DNA of 64,000 nt, from positions 1,502,379 through 1,566,378 of the forward strand of contig NZ_LIVV01000001.1 of the NCBI RefSeq assembly GCF_001905825.1, written 5' to 3'. This stretch comes from Streptomyces sp. CB02009. GTDB lineage: Bacteria > Actinomycetota > Actinomycetes > Streptomycetales > Streptomycetaceae. A program made the position numbers and the translations under genes. The notes beneath the pieces were generated by a model, which was given only the letters and a program-made list of their open reading frames with translations, ran no database searches and was not told the origin of the DNA. Shown here one piece after another: positions 1 to 8,579 of this stretch; the stretch's first letter is position 1; every line of letters begins with the position of its first letter.

Positions 1-381
1 GGGGTGGAGGTGGCCGACGTGGGAGGGCGGTACGAGCACTTCCGTGACAACGAGGTGCTGTCGGGCCTGTTCGCCGGACACCTCGGCCGGGCGGGCATCC
101 GCTTGTCGGAGCCGGAGCCAGGTGTGTACCTGGGGTCGTCCGACTTCGGGAACGTCAGCACGCTGGTGCCCGGGACCCACCCCTGGGTCGCCATCATGGG
201 CACGGAAGGTTCCGGCCACACGTACGAGTTCGCGGAGGCGGCGGCGGGGCCCCGGGCGCGGCGTGTGATGACTGCGGCGGCGGAGGCGCTGGCGTGTACG
301 GCGATCGACGTGCTGCTGCGCTCGGATGTACGGGACCGGGCCTGGGCCCGTCTGAGGGCGAAGGCGGCCGAAGGGCTGTGA
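1..381 (+). CDS. M20-family amidohydrolase/peptidase, C-terminal fragment
   Basis: The reading frame is open from the first base, so the true start lies left of the window; a GTG at position 4 is probably only an internal valine. The segment contains a GSSDFGNVS stretch followed by a histidine-bearing PGTHPWVAI strand and a later EFAEAA helix, the usual end of M20 metal-dependent amidohydrolases of the aminobenzoyl-glutamate utilisation type, where this histidine and the late glutamate region belong to the catalytic domain. It converges with the S9 peptidase gene; 48 bases separate the two stops. The substrate is unknown, but a dipeptidase role would fit the neighbouring amidotransferase and ligase. 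Confidence 0.7.
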   Translation, partial: GVEVADVGGRYEHFRDNEVLSGLFAGHLGRAGIRLSEPEPGVYLGSSDFGNVSTLVPGTHPWVAIMGTEGSGHTYEFAEAAAGPRARRVMTAAAEALACTAIDVLLRSDVRDRAWARLRAKAAEGL

Positions 382-429
382 CCGGCGCTGCTCCGCGCTG
401 GGAGAGGCGGGCGCCGGTCCGCGGGCGGC

Positions 430-2466
430 TCAACCGAGCAGCCAGCGCCGCATCCACCCCGCGGCGGCACGGCGGAACAGCCGCCGGTTGTCGGCACGCC
501 GGAAGTCGTGGCCCTCGTCGCCCAGCAGAAGGAGCTCCGCGGGCAGGCCCCGGGCCCGTGCGGCGCTCACGATCTGCTCGGACTCGCCGGGCGGTACGTT
601 CGTGTCGTGCTCGCCGTGCACCGCGAGCAGCGGCACGCGCAGCTCGTCGACGCGGCTCATGGGCGACAGCGCACGCAGGAGCGCGCGGTCCCGCTCGGGA
701 TGGCCGTACTTGTGAGCGGCGGACTCGGCGAGCCAGGGTTCGGTGCCGGCGAAGAACGTGGCGAAGTCCGACATCCCGCACACCGTGATTCCCGTGCGGA
801 AGAGATGGGGGTGCCACACGAGCGAGGCCAGTGTGAGGTAGCCGCCGTACGAGTGCCCCATGACGGCCAGCCGCGTGGGATCGGCGAGGCCGGAGGCGAC
901 CGCGTGGGTCGCGCAGTCGGCGACGTCGTCGATGGCCGCGAAGCGTCCTTCCCCCAGGTCGGCGTCGACGAAGGAGCGGCCCCATCCGGACGAGCCGCGC
1001 ACGTCGGGGGCGAAGACGTCCATGCCCTCGCCGAGCAGTTGCTGATAGAGCGGGTCGTAGACGGGGCGTTCCTGGTCCTCCGGGCCGCCGTGGAGGTGCA
1101 GGACGCATGGCGCGGGTTCACCGGGAGCCCGGCCGGGAGCCCGCCGGTACCAGCCGCCCAGGAGGAGCCCGTCGCGAGCCGTGGCACGCAGGGGGACGGG
1201 GCGTACGGGTGGGAGTCCCCGAGGCACGGAGGCGGCGTCACTCGCCGACCAGGGGGTACGTACGGGGGGCGCCGCGGCGGGCACCGACCACACTCCGGGG
1301 CGTCTCCGTGAACCCGAGAGTGCCACCAGCATGCCGTCCGGCCCCGCGGGCGTTACCCGGGTGACGACCTCGTGCTCCAACGTCACCTCGCGCGGCGTGG
1401 GCGCCTCGCTCCGTTCACCGGTGAGGGGAAGGGTCTCGAGCACGCTGGTGCCGCCGTCGTTCCAGACCAGGGCCGCTCGCCGATCGCCCTCGACGAGCGT
1501 GAGGAGTTCGAGGTCGGACGCGTCGCGAGCGATCACCACGGAGAGCTCCGTCCGCCGACCGGCGTCGTCGAGGTGGAGCGCCAGAAGTGCCGCGAACTCC
1601 CGTTCGTGGTTGCTGCGCAGCCACACCGTGCGTGCGTCGGGCGAGAAGCGGCCGATCCATGGGTCGCCGTCCGCGACGGGCAGGGCGCACGTCGGGGTCC
1701 GGTCCGCCGTACGTACGATCACGGCTTCGCGTCTGCCTCGGGGCCCGCGCCGCAGCAGGGCGAGCCGCCCGTCCTGGCTGATGTCGCACACACGCAGCGT
1801 CGCCGCCCCGGTCTCGTCGGCGATGAGCTCGGGCGCGGTCGTTCCGGTGGGATCGACGAGATACGCCGTGAGCCGGTCACGGGCCGGTACGGGCGCACGG
1901 GCGCTCGCTCCACCCGGACGGGGGCCGTCGAGGAGGGTCGCGTGCCCGTCGCGTTCCGTCCAGCCGGCGGGACGGTCCATGCCGGCGCGCGGGCCGGATC
2001 GCTCTCCCATCGGCTCGGCGACCGTCACCGCCAGGGCCGATCCGTCCGGAGCCCAGCACCCCAGATAGGCGGAACTCCCTGGTTCCACGCCCGCCAGGGC
2101 CCTGCGGTCCGAGCCGTCGGGGCGGACGCAGAGGACGCGCGTGTGACCGCTTCCCCCAGGAGCGACGGTGTACGCGATCCACTCGCCGCTCGGGGACCAG
2201 GAGACCTCCGTGACGTGATCCCGACCGGTGTCGAGGAGGTGGACGCCGCCGCCGTCCACCGGCCCGGCCCAGAGCTGCGGCGTGCCCTCGCGGTCGCAGA
2301 TGAACGCCGCCTGCTTCCCCCGGGGGTCCGGGGAGGGGTGCCAGCAGCCGTGCGCCACCGACGGCCGCGGGTTGTCCCGCGGGCCGCCCGCGTCGGCGAG
2401 CTGCTCCGCGACGGGAGCCGTCGACACGGGCTCGTCCGTCAGCTGATTCCGTGTGTCTGCAGCCAT
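430..2466 (-). CDS. S9 family prolyl-oligopeptidase-like serine peptidase
   Basis: This 678-residue protein has an N-terminal WD/TolB-like propeller (about residues 25-400) and a C-terminal alpha/beta-hydrolase domain. The nucleophile motif GHSYGGY lies near residue 533, the acid in GEHDTNVPP near 619 and the histidine in DEGHDF near 651, so the triad is complete. Family members are cytoplasmic peptidases or acylaminoacyl peptidases for short peptides. The ATG at 2466 follows a GGAG and overlaps the end of the upstream amidotransferase gene by 28 bases, indicating an operon and probable translational coupling; a GTG at 2490 would add eight residues. Its position suggests turnover of the peptide made by the cluster, which is inference. 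Confidence 0.85.
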   Translation of the reverse strand: MAADTRNQLTDEPVSTAPVAEQLADAGGPRDNPRPSVAHGCWHPSPDPRGKQAAFICDREGTPQLWAGPVDGGGVHLLDTGRDHVTEVSWSPSGEWIAYTVAPGGSGHTRVLCVRPDGSDRRALAGVEPGSSAYLGCWAPDGSALAVTVAEPMGERSGPRAGMDRPAGWTERDGHATLLDGPRPGGASARAPVPARDRLTAYLVDPTGTTAPELIADETGAATLRVCDISQDGRLALLRRGPRGRREAVIVRTADRTPTCALPVADGDPWIGRFSPDARTVWLRSNHEREFAALLALHLDDAGRRTELSVVIARDASDLELLTLVEGDRRAALVWNDGGTSVLETLPLTGERSEAPTPREVTLEHEVVTRVTPAGPDGMLVALSGSRRRPGVWSVPAAAPPVRTPWSASDAASVPRGLPPVRPVPLRATARDGLLLGGWYRRAPGRAPGEPAPCVLHLHGGPEDQERPVYDPLYQQLLGEGMDVFAPDVRGSSGWGRSFVDADLGEGRFAAIDDVADCATHAVASGLADPTRLAVMGHSYGGYLTLASLVWHPHLFRTGITVCGMSDFATFFAGTEPWLAESAAHKYGHPERDRALLRALSPMSRVDELRVPLLAVHGEHDTNVPPGESEQIVSAARARGLPAELLLLGDEGHDFRRADNRRLFRRAAAGWMRRWLLG

Positions 2467-4223
2467 GTCTCCAACAACGCTACCTGCCACAGGGCGTTCG
2501 CCCCTCGCTTCGTGCGGTGGTCGTCCGGTGCCGCCAGCAGCGTCGCCACGTAGTCGTCGCGGAAGAGCCCGCGCGCCCGGGCCTCCGGCGCGGTCAGGGC
2601 CTCCCGTACGCGTTCGAGGACGGGTCCCGCCATGTGGCGGACGGCCGGCACGGGGAAGTAGCCCTTGGGGCGGTCGACGACGGCGCGCGGGAGTACGGTG
2701 CGCCCCGCTCGCTTGAGTACGCCCTTGCCGCCCTCGGCGAGCTTCAGTGCCGGTGGGCAGGCGGCTGCCAGCTCGACCAGCTCGTGGTCGAGGAAGGGCA
2801 CCCGGGCCTCCAGGCCCCAGTCCATGGTCATGTTGTCGACCCGCTTGACCGGATCGTCCACGAGCATGACGTGCGTGTCGAGCCGGAGTGCCGCGTCCAG
2901 TGCGGTCTCGGCGCCCGGCGCCGCCATCTGGGTGCGGACGAACTCGGCGGACGTGTCGTGGTCGGGCAGCATGTGCGGCTGAAGGATCTTCGCCAGCTCG
3001 GCGTGCGAGTGGTCGAAGTAGACCTCCTCGTAACGCCGGGGCTCTCGCTCCCGCCGGACGTTCGCCAGCGTGGGGTACCAGTGATAGCCGGCGAACACCT
3101 CGTCGGCCCCCTGGCCGCTCTGTACGACGCTGATCTCCTTGGAGACCAGCTCCGACAGCAGGTGGAAGGCGACGGCGTCGTGGCTCACCATCGGTTCGCT
3201 CATGGCGGCGATCGCACCGCCCAGGGCGGTGGAGACGCGGTCGGACGGCACCATCAGCTGATGGTGCTCGGTGTCGAAGTGCCGGGAGACCTGGTCGGAG
3301 TAGGCGAACTCGTCACCCTCCTCGCCCGCCTCCGACTCGAAGCCCACGCTGAAGGTCGCCAGGTCTCGCTGCCCCGCCTCGGACAGCAGGGCGACGATGA
3401 GGCTCGAGTCGAGGCCGCCCGACAGGAGGACGCCGACGGGGACGTCGGCCACCGTTCGGCGCCGGACGGCCGTGCGGAGCGCGGCGAGGACTGCGTCCCG
3501 CCAGTCGTCCGGCCCCCAGCCGGCGAACTCGGCCCGACGCGTGTAGGACGGTTCCCAGTAGTGCTGGTCGCGATGGGTCCCGTCCGGTTCCACGACGCGT
3601 ACGGTCGCCGGCGGGAGTTTGCGTACCCCTGCGAGGACCGTCCGGGGCGCGGCGACCGTGGCGTGCCAGCTCATGTACTGATGCACCGCCACCGGATCGA
3701 GTGAGGTGTCCACGCCGCCACCCGCGAGAAGTGCCGGGAGCGAGGAGGCGAAGCGCAGACGGCCGGGCAGTTCAGCCAGGTAGAGGGGCTTGACGCCGAG
3801 CCGGTCACGTGCGAGGACGAGTCGGCCGGTCTCGTGTTCCACCAGCGCCACGGCGAACATGCCGACGAAGTGCCGGACGAAGTCGGTGCCCCATTGACGG
3901 TAGGCCTTGATGACCACTTCGGTGTCGGATGTGGTGACGAACCGGTGGCCGAGCCGGCGCAGTTCCTCACGGAGTTGCCGGTAGTTGTAGATGCAGCCGT
4001 TGAAGACGCAGGTCATCAGCGCCTGGCTGTCCGTCATCGGCTGGGCTCCGCGCTCCGAGAGGTCGATGATCTTCAGACGTCGATGGCCCAGTGCGACGGC
4101 GCCCTGTGACCACAGCCCCCGGCCGTCCGGACCGCGGGCGGCCATCCGGTCGGTCATGCGCTCGACCGCTGCCAGATCGGGTGGTCCCTCGTCGAAACGG
4201 ATCTCACCGCTCAAGCCGCACAC
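2439..4223 (-). CDS. Asparagine-synthase-like amidotransferase (N-acetylglutaminylglutamine amidotransferase type)
   Basis: The 594-residue protein starts MCGLSGEIRFDEG, with Cys2 as the class II glutaminase nucleophile, and carries the ATP-pyrophosphatase loop LSGGLDSS near residue 265. This is the layout of AsnB enzymes, which move ammonia from glutamine to an adenylated carboxylate. The MCGLSGEIRFD opening and the association with peptidases and a carboxylate-amine ligase resemble the actinobacterial N-acetylglutaminylglutamine amide (osmoprotectant) amidotransferases; this subfamily call is from memory. The GTG start is set by Cys2 and follows GGGGGTGCCGG. A 45-codon ORF overlaps its first bases. 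The product could equally act as ordinary asparagine synthetase. Confidence 0.82.
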   Translation of the reverse strand: MCGLSGEIRFDEGPPDLAAVERMTDRMAARGPDGRGLWSQGAVALGHRRLKIIDLSERGAQPMTDSQALMTCVFNGCIYNYRQLREELRRLGHRFVTTSDTEVVIKAYRQWGTDFVRHFVGMFAVALVEHETGRLVLARDRLGVKPLYLAELPGRLRFASSLPALLAGGGVDTSLDPVAVHQYMSWHATVAAPRTVLAGVRKLPPATVRVVEPDGTHRDQHYWEPSYTRRAEFAGWGPDDWRDAVLAALRTAVRRRTVADVPVGVLLSGGLDSSLIVALLSEAGQRDLATFSVGFESEAGEEGDEFAYSDQVSRHFDTEHHQLMVPSDRVSTALGGAIAAMSEPMVSHDAVAFHLLSELVSKEISVVQSGQGADEVFAGYHWYPTLANVRREREPRRYEEVYFDHSHAELAKILQPHMLPDHDTSAEFVRTQMAAPGAETALDAALRLDTHVMLVDDPVKRVDNMTMDWGLEARVPFLDHELVELAAACPPALKLAEGGKGVLKRAGRTVLPRAVVDRPKGYFPVPAVRHMAGPVLERVREALTAPEARARGLFRDDYVATLLAAPDDHRTKRGANALWQVALLETWLQTHGIS

Positions 4224-4348
4224 CCGGCACCCCCAGGACGTGCGGACGATCGGCCGCGCCCCGAAGACATTCGGGGTGGCCGGGCGGTGGGGAAGGCACG
4301 TGCCCGCCCGCGTTCGGCGCTCGTCCGGGCCTCGTTCGACATCAGCAT
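4211..4348 (-). CDS. Possible 45-residue leader ORF upstream of the amidotransferase
   Basis: An ATG at 4348 follows an excellent ribosome-binding site (GAGGAGAG, six bases away) and opens a 45-codon frame rich in Arg, Ala, Ser and Pro. Its TGA lies at 4211-4213, inside the amidotransferase gene, so the two frames overlap by 13 bases. The encoded peptide has no recognisable domain. A perfect stem of 7 bp with a 4-base loop (4259-4276) sits inside it, about 35 bases before the amidotransferase start. Translational coupling or attenuation is plausible. The alternative is that the strong ribosome-binding site is a relic of a lost gene. Confidence 0.4.
   Translation of the reverse strand: MLMSNEARTSAERGRARAFPTARPPRMSSGRGRSSARPGGAGCAA
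4259..4276 (-). promoter_or_regulatory. Hairpin within the leader of the amidotransferase mRNA
   Basis: CCCCGAA and TTCGGGG flank a four-base loop and form a perfect 7-bp stem. It lies inside the small leader ORF, 35 bases before the GTG of the amidotransferase, where ribosome movement could open or close it. Confidence 0.35.
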
Positions 4349-4441
4349 GGTGTTCTCTCCTCGATCCGCCGTCCTATGGCAGGAGGCGTCCGCTCGCGGC
4401 AGGTGAGATCGGCGGTCCGCGTGATCGGCAGTGCGGGTGCG

Positions 4442-5611
4442 TCACCTCCGACGGGCCTGCGCCGGCACGTCTTCCGCCCGGGTGCGGGTCGTCCTGCGCC
4501 GTGCGCCCGCCCGACCGCGACGGTTCCAGTTCTCACCGCGGGTCTCGGCCAGGAACAGGTCCACGGCCGCGAGCAGGTCGTTGTCGTGGGCCGCTCGGCG
4601 GAGGCGGTGCGCGGCGCTGCCGCGGGCCAGTGCCTCCTCGGTCAGGCTCTGAGTGAGCTCCCAGTCGCCGTACGCCTCCAGCGTCGGGCGCAGCCGCCGG
4701 AGCAAGCTGCGCACCACGTGCGGAGCCGGCTCGGGCCGGTGGGTGGCGGGGTCGATCAGGTCGCCCTCGAGGCCGGATCGCGCGGCCCGCCACGTGGCCG
4801 TGCGCAGCCATTCGTGCCGGTCGTCGCAGGGAGGCGCATCGGCCGGGGCGCAGGCGTCGACGACGAGAGCCCGGAAGAGGGCCGAGAGCAGAACCACCGT
4901 CTCGACGCGCGGGCAGGCGTCACAGATCCGCAGTTCGAGCGTCTGCAGGTGCGCGGAGGGGCGGACGTCGTAGTAGATCATTCCAGGGTCGCTGATGACG
5001 CCGGTGACGATCAGCTCGTCCACCGCGGCGTCGTACTCCTCGGCGCCGGTGAAGCATCCTGCCGGTCCCGAGGTGGGCCAGCGCTGCCAGATCATGGTGC
5101 GCCAGCTCGCGTAGCCGGTGTCGGACCCGAGCCAGTAGGGAGAGCTCGCGGACAGCGCCAGAAGAGGCGGCAACCACGGGTTGATCGCGCAGAGCGCCCG
5201 TACGGCGGTGTCTTTGTCGGGGACGTCGACATGCACTTGAGCGCCGCAGATCAGTTGCTCGTCCGCGACGCGCCGGTACTCCTCCGTCATGGCTCGGTAG
5301 CGGGGGTCGTCGGTCGCGGGTACGGCTCCGAGTCGCGCGATCGGGGCCGCGCCCGCGGCCATGATCGCGAGGCCCTGAGAGGAAGCGGCTTCGTCGAGAC
5401 GCCGCCGCGCCGAGGATAGGTCGGTGTAAAGCTCGTCGAGCAGCGTGTGCACGCCGCTGTTCGACTCGACGACCGACTGGGGGAGCTCCTGGGTGAAGTC
5501 GCCCCTGTGCCGGGGAAGCCGCCCTAGTACGGCGTCGGCCCGAGGCGTCAGCGCGCCGCTCTCGACATCGATCACATGGAATTCTTCTTCGACACCTATG
5601 CGGACGACCAC
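4442..5611 (-). CDS. YbdK-type carboxylate-amine ligase (glutamate-cysteine ligase family 2)
   Basis: The protein (389 residues) begins VVVRIGVEEEFHVID, the hallmark N-terminus of GCS2/YbdK enzymes, in which the acidic cluster binds magnesium-ATP. Later family features include the QVHVDVPD strand near residue 130. These enzymes form amide bonds between a glutamate-like carboxylate and an amine with ATP. The GTG at 5611 is preferred because CAGGGG lies five bases upstream; a longer frame to 5713 is arginine-rich and atypical. A 218-base gap with the leader ORF separates it from the amidotransferase. It may supply the dipeptide that the amidotransferase amidates, which is inference. Confidence 0.85.
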   Translation of the reverse strand: MVVRIGVEEEFHVIDVESGALTPRADAVLGRLPRHRGDFTQELPQSVVESNSGVHTLLDELYTDLSSARRRLDEAASSQGLAIMAAGAAPIARLGAVPATDDPRYRAMTEEYRRVADEQLICGAQVHVDVPDKDTAVRALCAINPWLPPLLALSASSPYWLGSDTGYASWRTMIWQRWPTSGPAGCFTGAEEYDAAVDELIVTGVISDPGMIYYDVRPSAHLQTLELRICDACPRVETVVLLSALFRALVVDACAPADAPPCDDRHEWLRTATWRAARSGLEGDLIDPATHRPEPAPHVVRSLLRRLRPTLEAYGDWELTQSLTEEALARGSAAHRLRRAAHDNDLLAAVDLFLAETRGENWNRRGRAGARRRTTRTRAEDVPAQARRR

Positions 5612-6135
5612 TTCAACCCCTGGGCGAGTTCGACGATCTCCGGGCCTGTTCTCGATCCGGCTGCGGCCCCTGTTCGGGCCTGCTCTGCGGCTGCCCCGGC
5701 GGGGCGGATTCAAGCATGCCCTGCTCGCATGTGACGTGATGCGCTCATCCGAGCACTCGCAGCGGTGGGGCTAGGCGCGACCGTCCAGTATTTCCGTAAT
5801 CGATGTTTAAGTTTGAACGGATGGTGCAGAGGCGTTAGTGGCGGCTAAATGTCAAGAAGTCCATCCCTCACGCAGGGCGCCGGGAGGAGATGAAGGTGAA
5901 ATGCGGCGCGGGTCGACGCGGATACGGCCGCGGAAGGCGCCGGGTGCTGTCCCGGTGGACACCGCGGGCCGTCGCTCGTCGAAGCTTCGTGCGATTGACC
6001 AAGTGGGAGCTCCGGTTGATGGTGTGGAGCGTGCGCACGGCCTGTCGACGCGCCGTCCACGCCGTGCTTCCAGCGCCCCTTCGGCACAGAGTGTAGGGAA
6101 CCGGGGCCGGGGCCGGATCTCTGAAGGGAAGAGCC
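5612..6135. other. 524-base region with no convincing gene
   Basis: This gap lies between two divergent units, the ligase on the minus strand and csbD-like on the plus strand. It is less GC-rich around 5790-5830, where GTTTAAGTTTGAACGG may be part of a stress-type promoter. An arginine-rich 68-codon frame (5890-6096) follows GGGAGGAG, but its codon third positions are not typical of the neighbours and no family is recognisable, so it is not called as a gene. Confidence 0.5.
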
Positions 6136-6306
6136 ATGAGTGCTCGGGAGAAAGCCAAGGCGCGTATGGAAGAAGTCGCGGGTAAGTCCGTGAGGAAGTC
6201 CGCACACGCCGTGGGAAACGAGAAGCTGGCCGCCAAGGGCGGAGCGCTGCAGGCGCGCGGCAAGGCCCGCCGCCTCAAGGAGAAGGCGAAGGACAAGCTT
6301 TCGTGA
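6136..6306 (+). CDS. CsbD-like small stress protein
   Basis: The 56-residue product is highly charged and begins with SAREKAKARMEEVAGK. It continues with a Lys/Arg/Ala-rich helix ending RRLKEKAKDKLS. This composition, and the ExxxGKxxxxxGxxxGNxxLxxKG spacing, match the CsbD family, which is general-stress induced in many bacteria and of unknown molecular role. The ATG follows GAAGGGAAGA. Ninety bases downstream is a GlsB/YeaQ membrane protein, another stress marker, so the two are probably co-transcribed under a stress sigma factor. Confidence 0.8.
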   Translation: MSAREKAKARMEEVAGKSVRKSAHAVGNEKLAAKGGALQARGKARRLKEKAKDKLS

Positions 6307-6396
6307 TCGCCCGACCTGAGGCGTGCGTACGTGTGGGTCGTCCTCCCCGCGGCGATCGCCACGGACGGACAATTCCCCTGTGAGAGAGAAGGAATC

Positions 6397-6657
6397 ATGG
6401 GAATAATCGCTTGGATCCTCCTCGGCCTTCTCGTGGGCATCATTGCCAAGATGTTGATGCCCGGAAAGGACCCGGGCGGCATCATCGTCACCACGCTCAT
6501 CGGCATCGCCGGCGGTCTGCTCGGCGGATGGCTCGGCAAGGTCCTGTTCGACGTGGACTCCATCGACGGGTTCTTCGATCTCTCCACGTGGATCGCGGCC
6601 ATCATCGGAGCGCTCATCCTCCTCGCGGCCTATCGTCTGTTCGCGCGGCGCAGGTGA
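6397..6657 (+). CDS. GlsB/YeaQ/YmgE family stress-response membrane protein
   Basis: The 86-residue protein consists of three hydrophobic helices. The first contains MGIIAWILLGLLVGIIAKM, followed by the family turn MPGKDPGG, a glycine-zipper second helix (GIAGGLLGGWLG) and a C-terminal helix ending in RRR. This is the standard transglycosylase-associated/GlsB architecture. The ATG is preceded by GAGAGAAGGAATC. It is inserted in the cytoplasmic membrane; the molecular role is not known, but homologues are stress induced. It sits 90 bases after the CsbD-like gene and is the likely second gene of that unit. Confidence 0.9.
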   Translation: MGIIAWILLGLLVGIIAKMLMPGKDPGGIIVTTLIGIAGGLLGGWLGKVLFDVDSIDGFFDLSTWIAAIIGALILLAAYRLFARRR

Positions 6658-6827
6658 CGGGTCGACGGGTCCCGACTTACGTCTCATCGGCGAGGTCTGG
6701 CGACGTCTGGGGCGTTGGGGTGGCCCCAGGCAGGACGGGCGGCGTGGTTCCCGCCGCGGTCGGTGCCGCTTCCTATGGTCGGGGCAGGTACGGCAGCGGG
6801 CCGGCCGCTCAGACCTGATGGGGAGCC

Positions 6828-7778
6828 ATGGCACGTACGACGGCAGGGTCCGGAACGGTGACGTTCGCGCAGCCAGAAGCACGCGCCTCGCGTCGATGGG
6901 CCCGCCGGCTCGCCGCCGCGGTGGGTTTCGTGGCGCTGTGCGCGCTGTCCACGACGGCGGCGGGCGCGACCCCCGCGCCGGAGGAGCGGCCCTCCGCGCA
7001 CGCGCCGTTGTACGTGTCCGACTACGGCAACAACCGGGTCGTCGCCCTGCCCGCCGGGGACGGCGACCAGACGACCGTTCCCTTCGAGGGTCTCGTACGG
7101 CCGACGGGCATGGTCGGGGACGAGGCGGGCCGGCTCTACGTGTCGGACACCGGCAACAACCGCGTGGTCGTGAGGGCCGCGGACGGCAGCGGCCAGTCCA
7201 CCGTCCCCACCGACGGCCTGTCGCGTCCGCTGGGACTCGCCCTGGACCGGGCGGGGAACCTCTACGTCGCCGACAGCTTCAACGACCGGGTCGTGAAGGT
7301 GTCCGTGGCCGACGGGACGCAGACGACCGTACCGACCTCGGGTCTGCTGCACCCCTGGGGGCTTGCGCTGGACGCCGCCGGGAACCTGTACGTCTCCGAC
7401 TTCGTCAACGACCGTGTCGTCAAGGTGCCTGGTGACGGCAGCGGCCAGTCCACGATCCCCGCCATCGGCCTCTCCCAGCCGACCGGACTGGCACTCGGCG
7501 CCGCGGGGGACCTCTACATCGCCGACAGCGGCAACAACCGCGTGGTGAGGATCGCGGCGGGCGGCGGCCAGACGACCGTCCCGACCAGCGGTCTCAGCGA
7601 CCCGCTCGGTCTGGCACTCGACGGCTGCGGCGGCCTGTACATCGCCGACGGCTTCAACAACCGCGTGGTCCGCGTCCGGGAGACCGGCGGTGGCCAGACC
7701 ACCCTTCCCTCCACCGGCCTGAACACACCGACGGGCCTCGCCTTCCTGCGGCCCGGCGCGCACTCGCCTCGCACCTGA
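6828..7778 (+). CDS. Secreted six-blade NHL-repeat beta-propeller protein
   Basis: The 316-residue protein starts with an arginine-rich region and a hydrophobic segment (about residues 22-48), a probable signal peptide. It continues as six consecutive repeats of about 42 residues, each with a core like LYVSDxGNNRVV, then QTTVP and GLALD. This matches the extracellular NHL sensor propeller of the PknD kinase family, without the kinase domain. Such propellers bind peptides or sugars outside the cell. The gene stands alone, and 102 bases separate its stop from the convergent sortase gene. Confidence 0.85.
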   Translation: MARTTAGSGTVTFAQPEARASRRWARRLAAAVGFVALCALSTTAAGATPAPEERPSAHAPLYVSDYGNNRVVALPAGDGDQTTVPFEGLVRPTGMVGDEAGRLYVSDTGNNRVVVRAADGSGQSTVPTDGLSRPLGLALDRAGNLYVADSFNDRVVKVSVADGTQTTVPTSGLLHPWGLALDAAGNLYVSDFVNDRVVKVPGDGSGQSTIPAIGLSQPTGLALGAAGDLYIADSGNNRVVRIAAGGGQTTVPTSGLSDPLGLALDGCGGLYIADGFNNRVVRVRETGGGQTTLPSTGLNTPTGLAFLRPGAHSPRT

Positions 7779-7859
7779 CCGGCCCTGCGGTTCCGGGCCT
7801 CCGACCGCGTCGGGCTGCGCGACCCCGAGGTCTCAGGGGCCGCCCGAGCGACGCGAGGA

Positions 7860-7877
7860 CCTCCGGGGCCCCGGAGG
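7860..7877. terminator. Perfect 18-base palindrome between NHL protein and sortase
   Basis: CCTCCGGGG is followed directly by CCCCGGAGG, a perfect inverted repeat located three bases beyond the sortase stop and about 80 bases beyond the NHL gene. It may end transcription from either side. No T-run follows, which is usual in this GC range. Confidence 0.4.
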
Positions 7878-7880
7878 GGC

Positions 7881-8579
7881 TCAGGCAGTCTTCTTCTGCA
7901 CCGCGGTCAGGTGGGCGAAGGCGATGACGTTGGCCGCGTAGCCGGTCTTCTTGTCGAAGCGGCCGCCGCAGGTGATGAGCCTGAGTTCCGGACGGTCGGT
8001 GGATCCGTACACCTTGTCGTCCGGGAACTTGTCCTTGTCGTAGGTGTTCACCTCGTCGACGGTGAAGACGGCGGTACTGCGGTCGGCGCGGGTGATCTTC
8101 ACCGAGTCGCCCCGGCGCAAAGCCTTGAGGTTGAGGAAGACCGCGGGGCCGGTGAGCGTGTCGCGGTGGCCGACGAGGACGGCCGTGCCGGCCTCACCTG
8201 GGGACGGGCCCGCCTTGTGCCAGCCCGCCGTCATCGGTCTGTCGAGTGGTGGGGCGCCCAGCCGTCCGCGCGCGTCGAGGCCGAGAGAGGTGAGCGGCGC
8301 CTCGACGAAGAGAGCGGGAACGGCGATCCGCACCGGCCGCGAGCGCGCCAGAGGCGCGTGCGCGGCCGGTGGAACCCGTGGAGCGCCGCCGCCCGCGGCA
8401 TCGTCCGCGCGGGCAGCGACGGCCGGGGGGCCGAGTTCCTCTGACGAGTCCGAGCAGGCCGACACGAGGCCCGCCAGTGACGCGAAGGTCACTGACAGGG
8501 TCATCGTGAGTCGGCATGCGCGACTCGGCCCCCGCCGCCGTGGACGTCGGCGGTGCGTGTCAGGCCTCGTTGCGGGCAC
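7881..8579 (-). CDS. Class F sortase
   Basis: The 232-residue protein has a basic start, a hydrophobic segment ending LVSACSDSS (possible lipobox or membrane anchor), a Ala/Pro-rich linker and a sortase barrel. Catalytic His is in VGHRDT and catalytic Cys in LRLITCGGRF, with an Arg two residues after the Gly pair. This is the class F (class E/F-like) arrangement common in actinobacteria. The GTG at 8579 overlaps the end of the upstream secreted-protein gene by 20 bases, showing coupling. It probably attaches a surface protein to the wall; a typical LPxTG substrate is not visible beside it. Confidence 0.88.
   Translation of the reverse strand: MPATRPDTHRRRPRRRGPSRACRLTMTLSVTFASLAGLVSACSDSSEELGPPAVAARADDAAGGGAPRVPPAAHAPLARSRPVRIAVPALFVEAPLTSLGLDARGRLGAPPLDRPMTAGWHKAGPSPGEAGTAVLVGHRDTLTGPAVFLNLKALRRGDSVKITRADRSTAVFTVDEVNTYDKDKFPDDKVYGSTDRPELRLITCGGRFDKKTGYAANVIAFAHLTAVQKKTA

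Noticed and set aside
5890..6096. 68-codon Arg-rich frame with a good ribosome-binding site
   Set aside because: Third codon positions are not GC-biased as in real genes here and no family is recognisable; kept only as a note in the gap entry.
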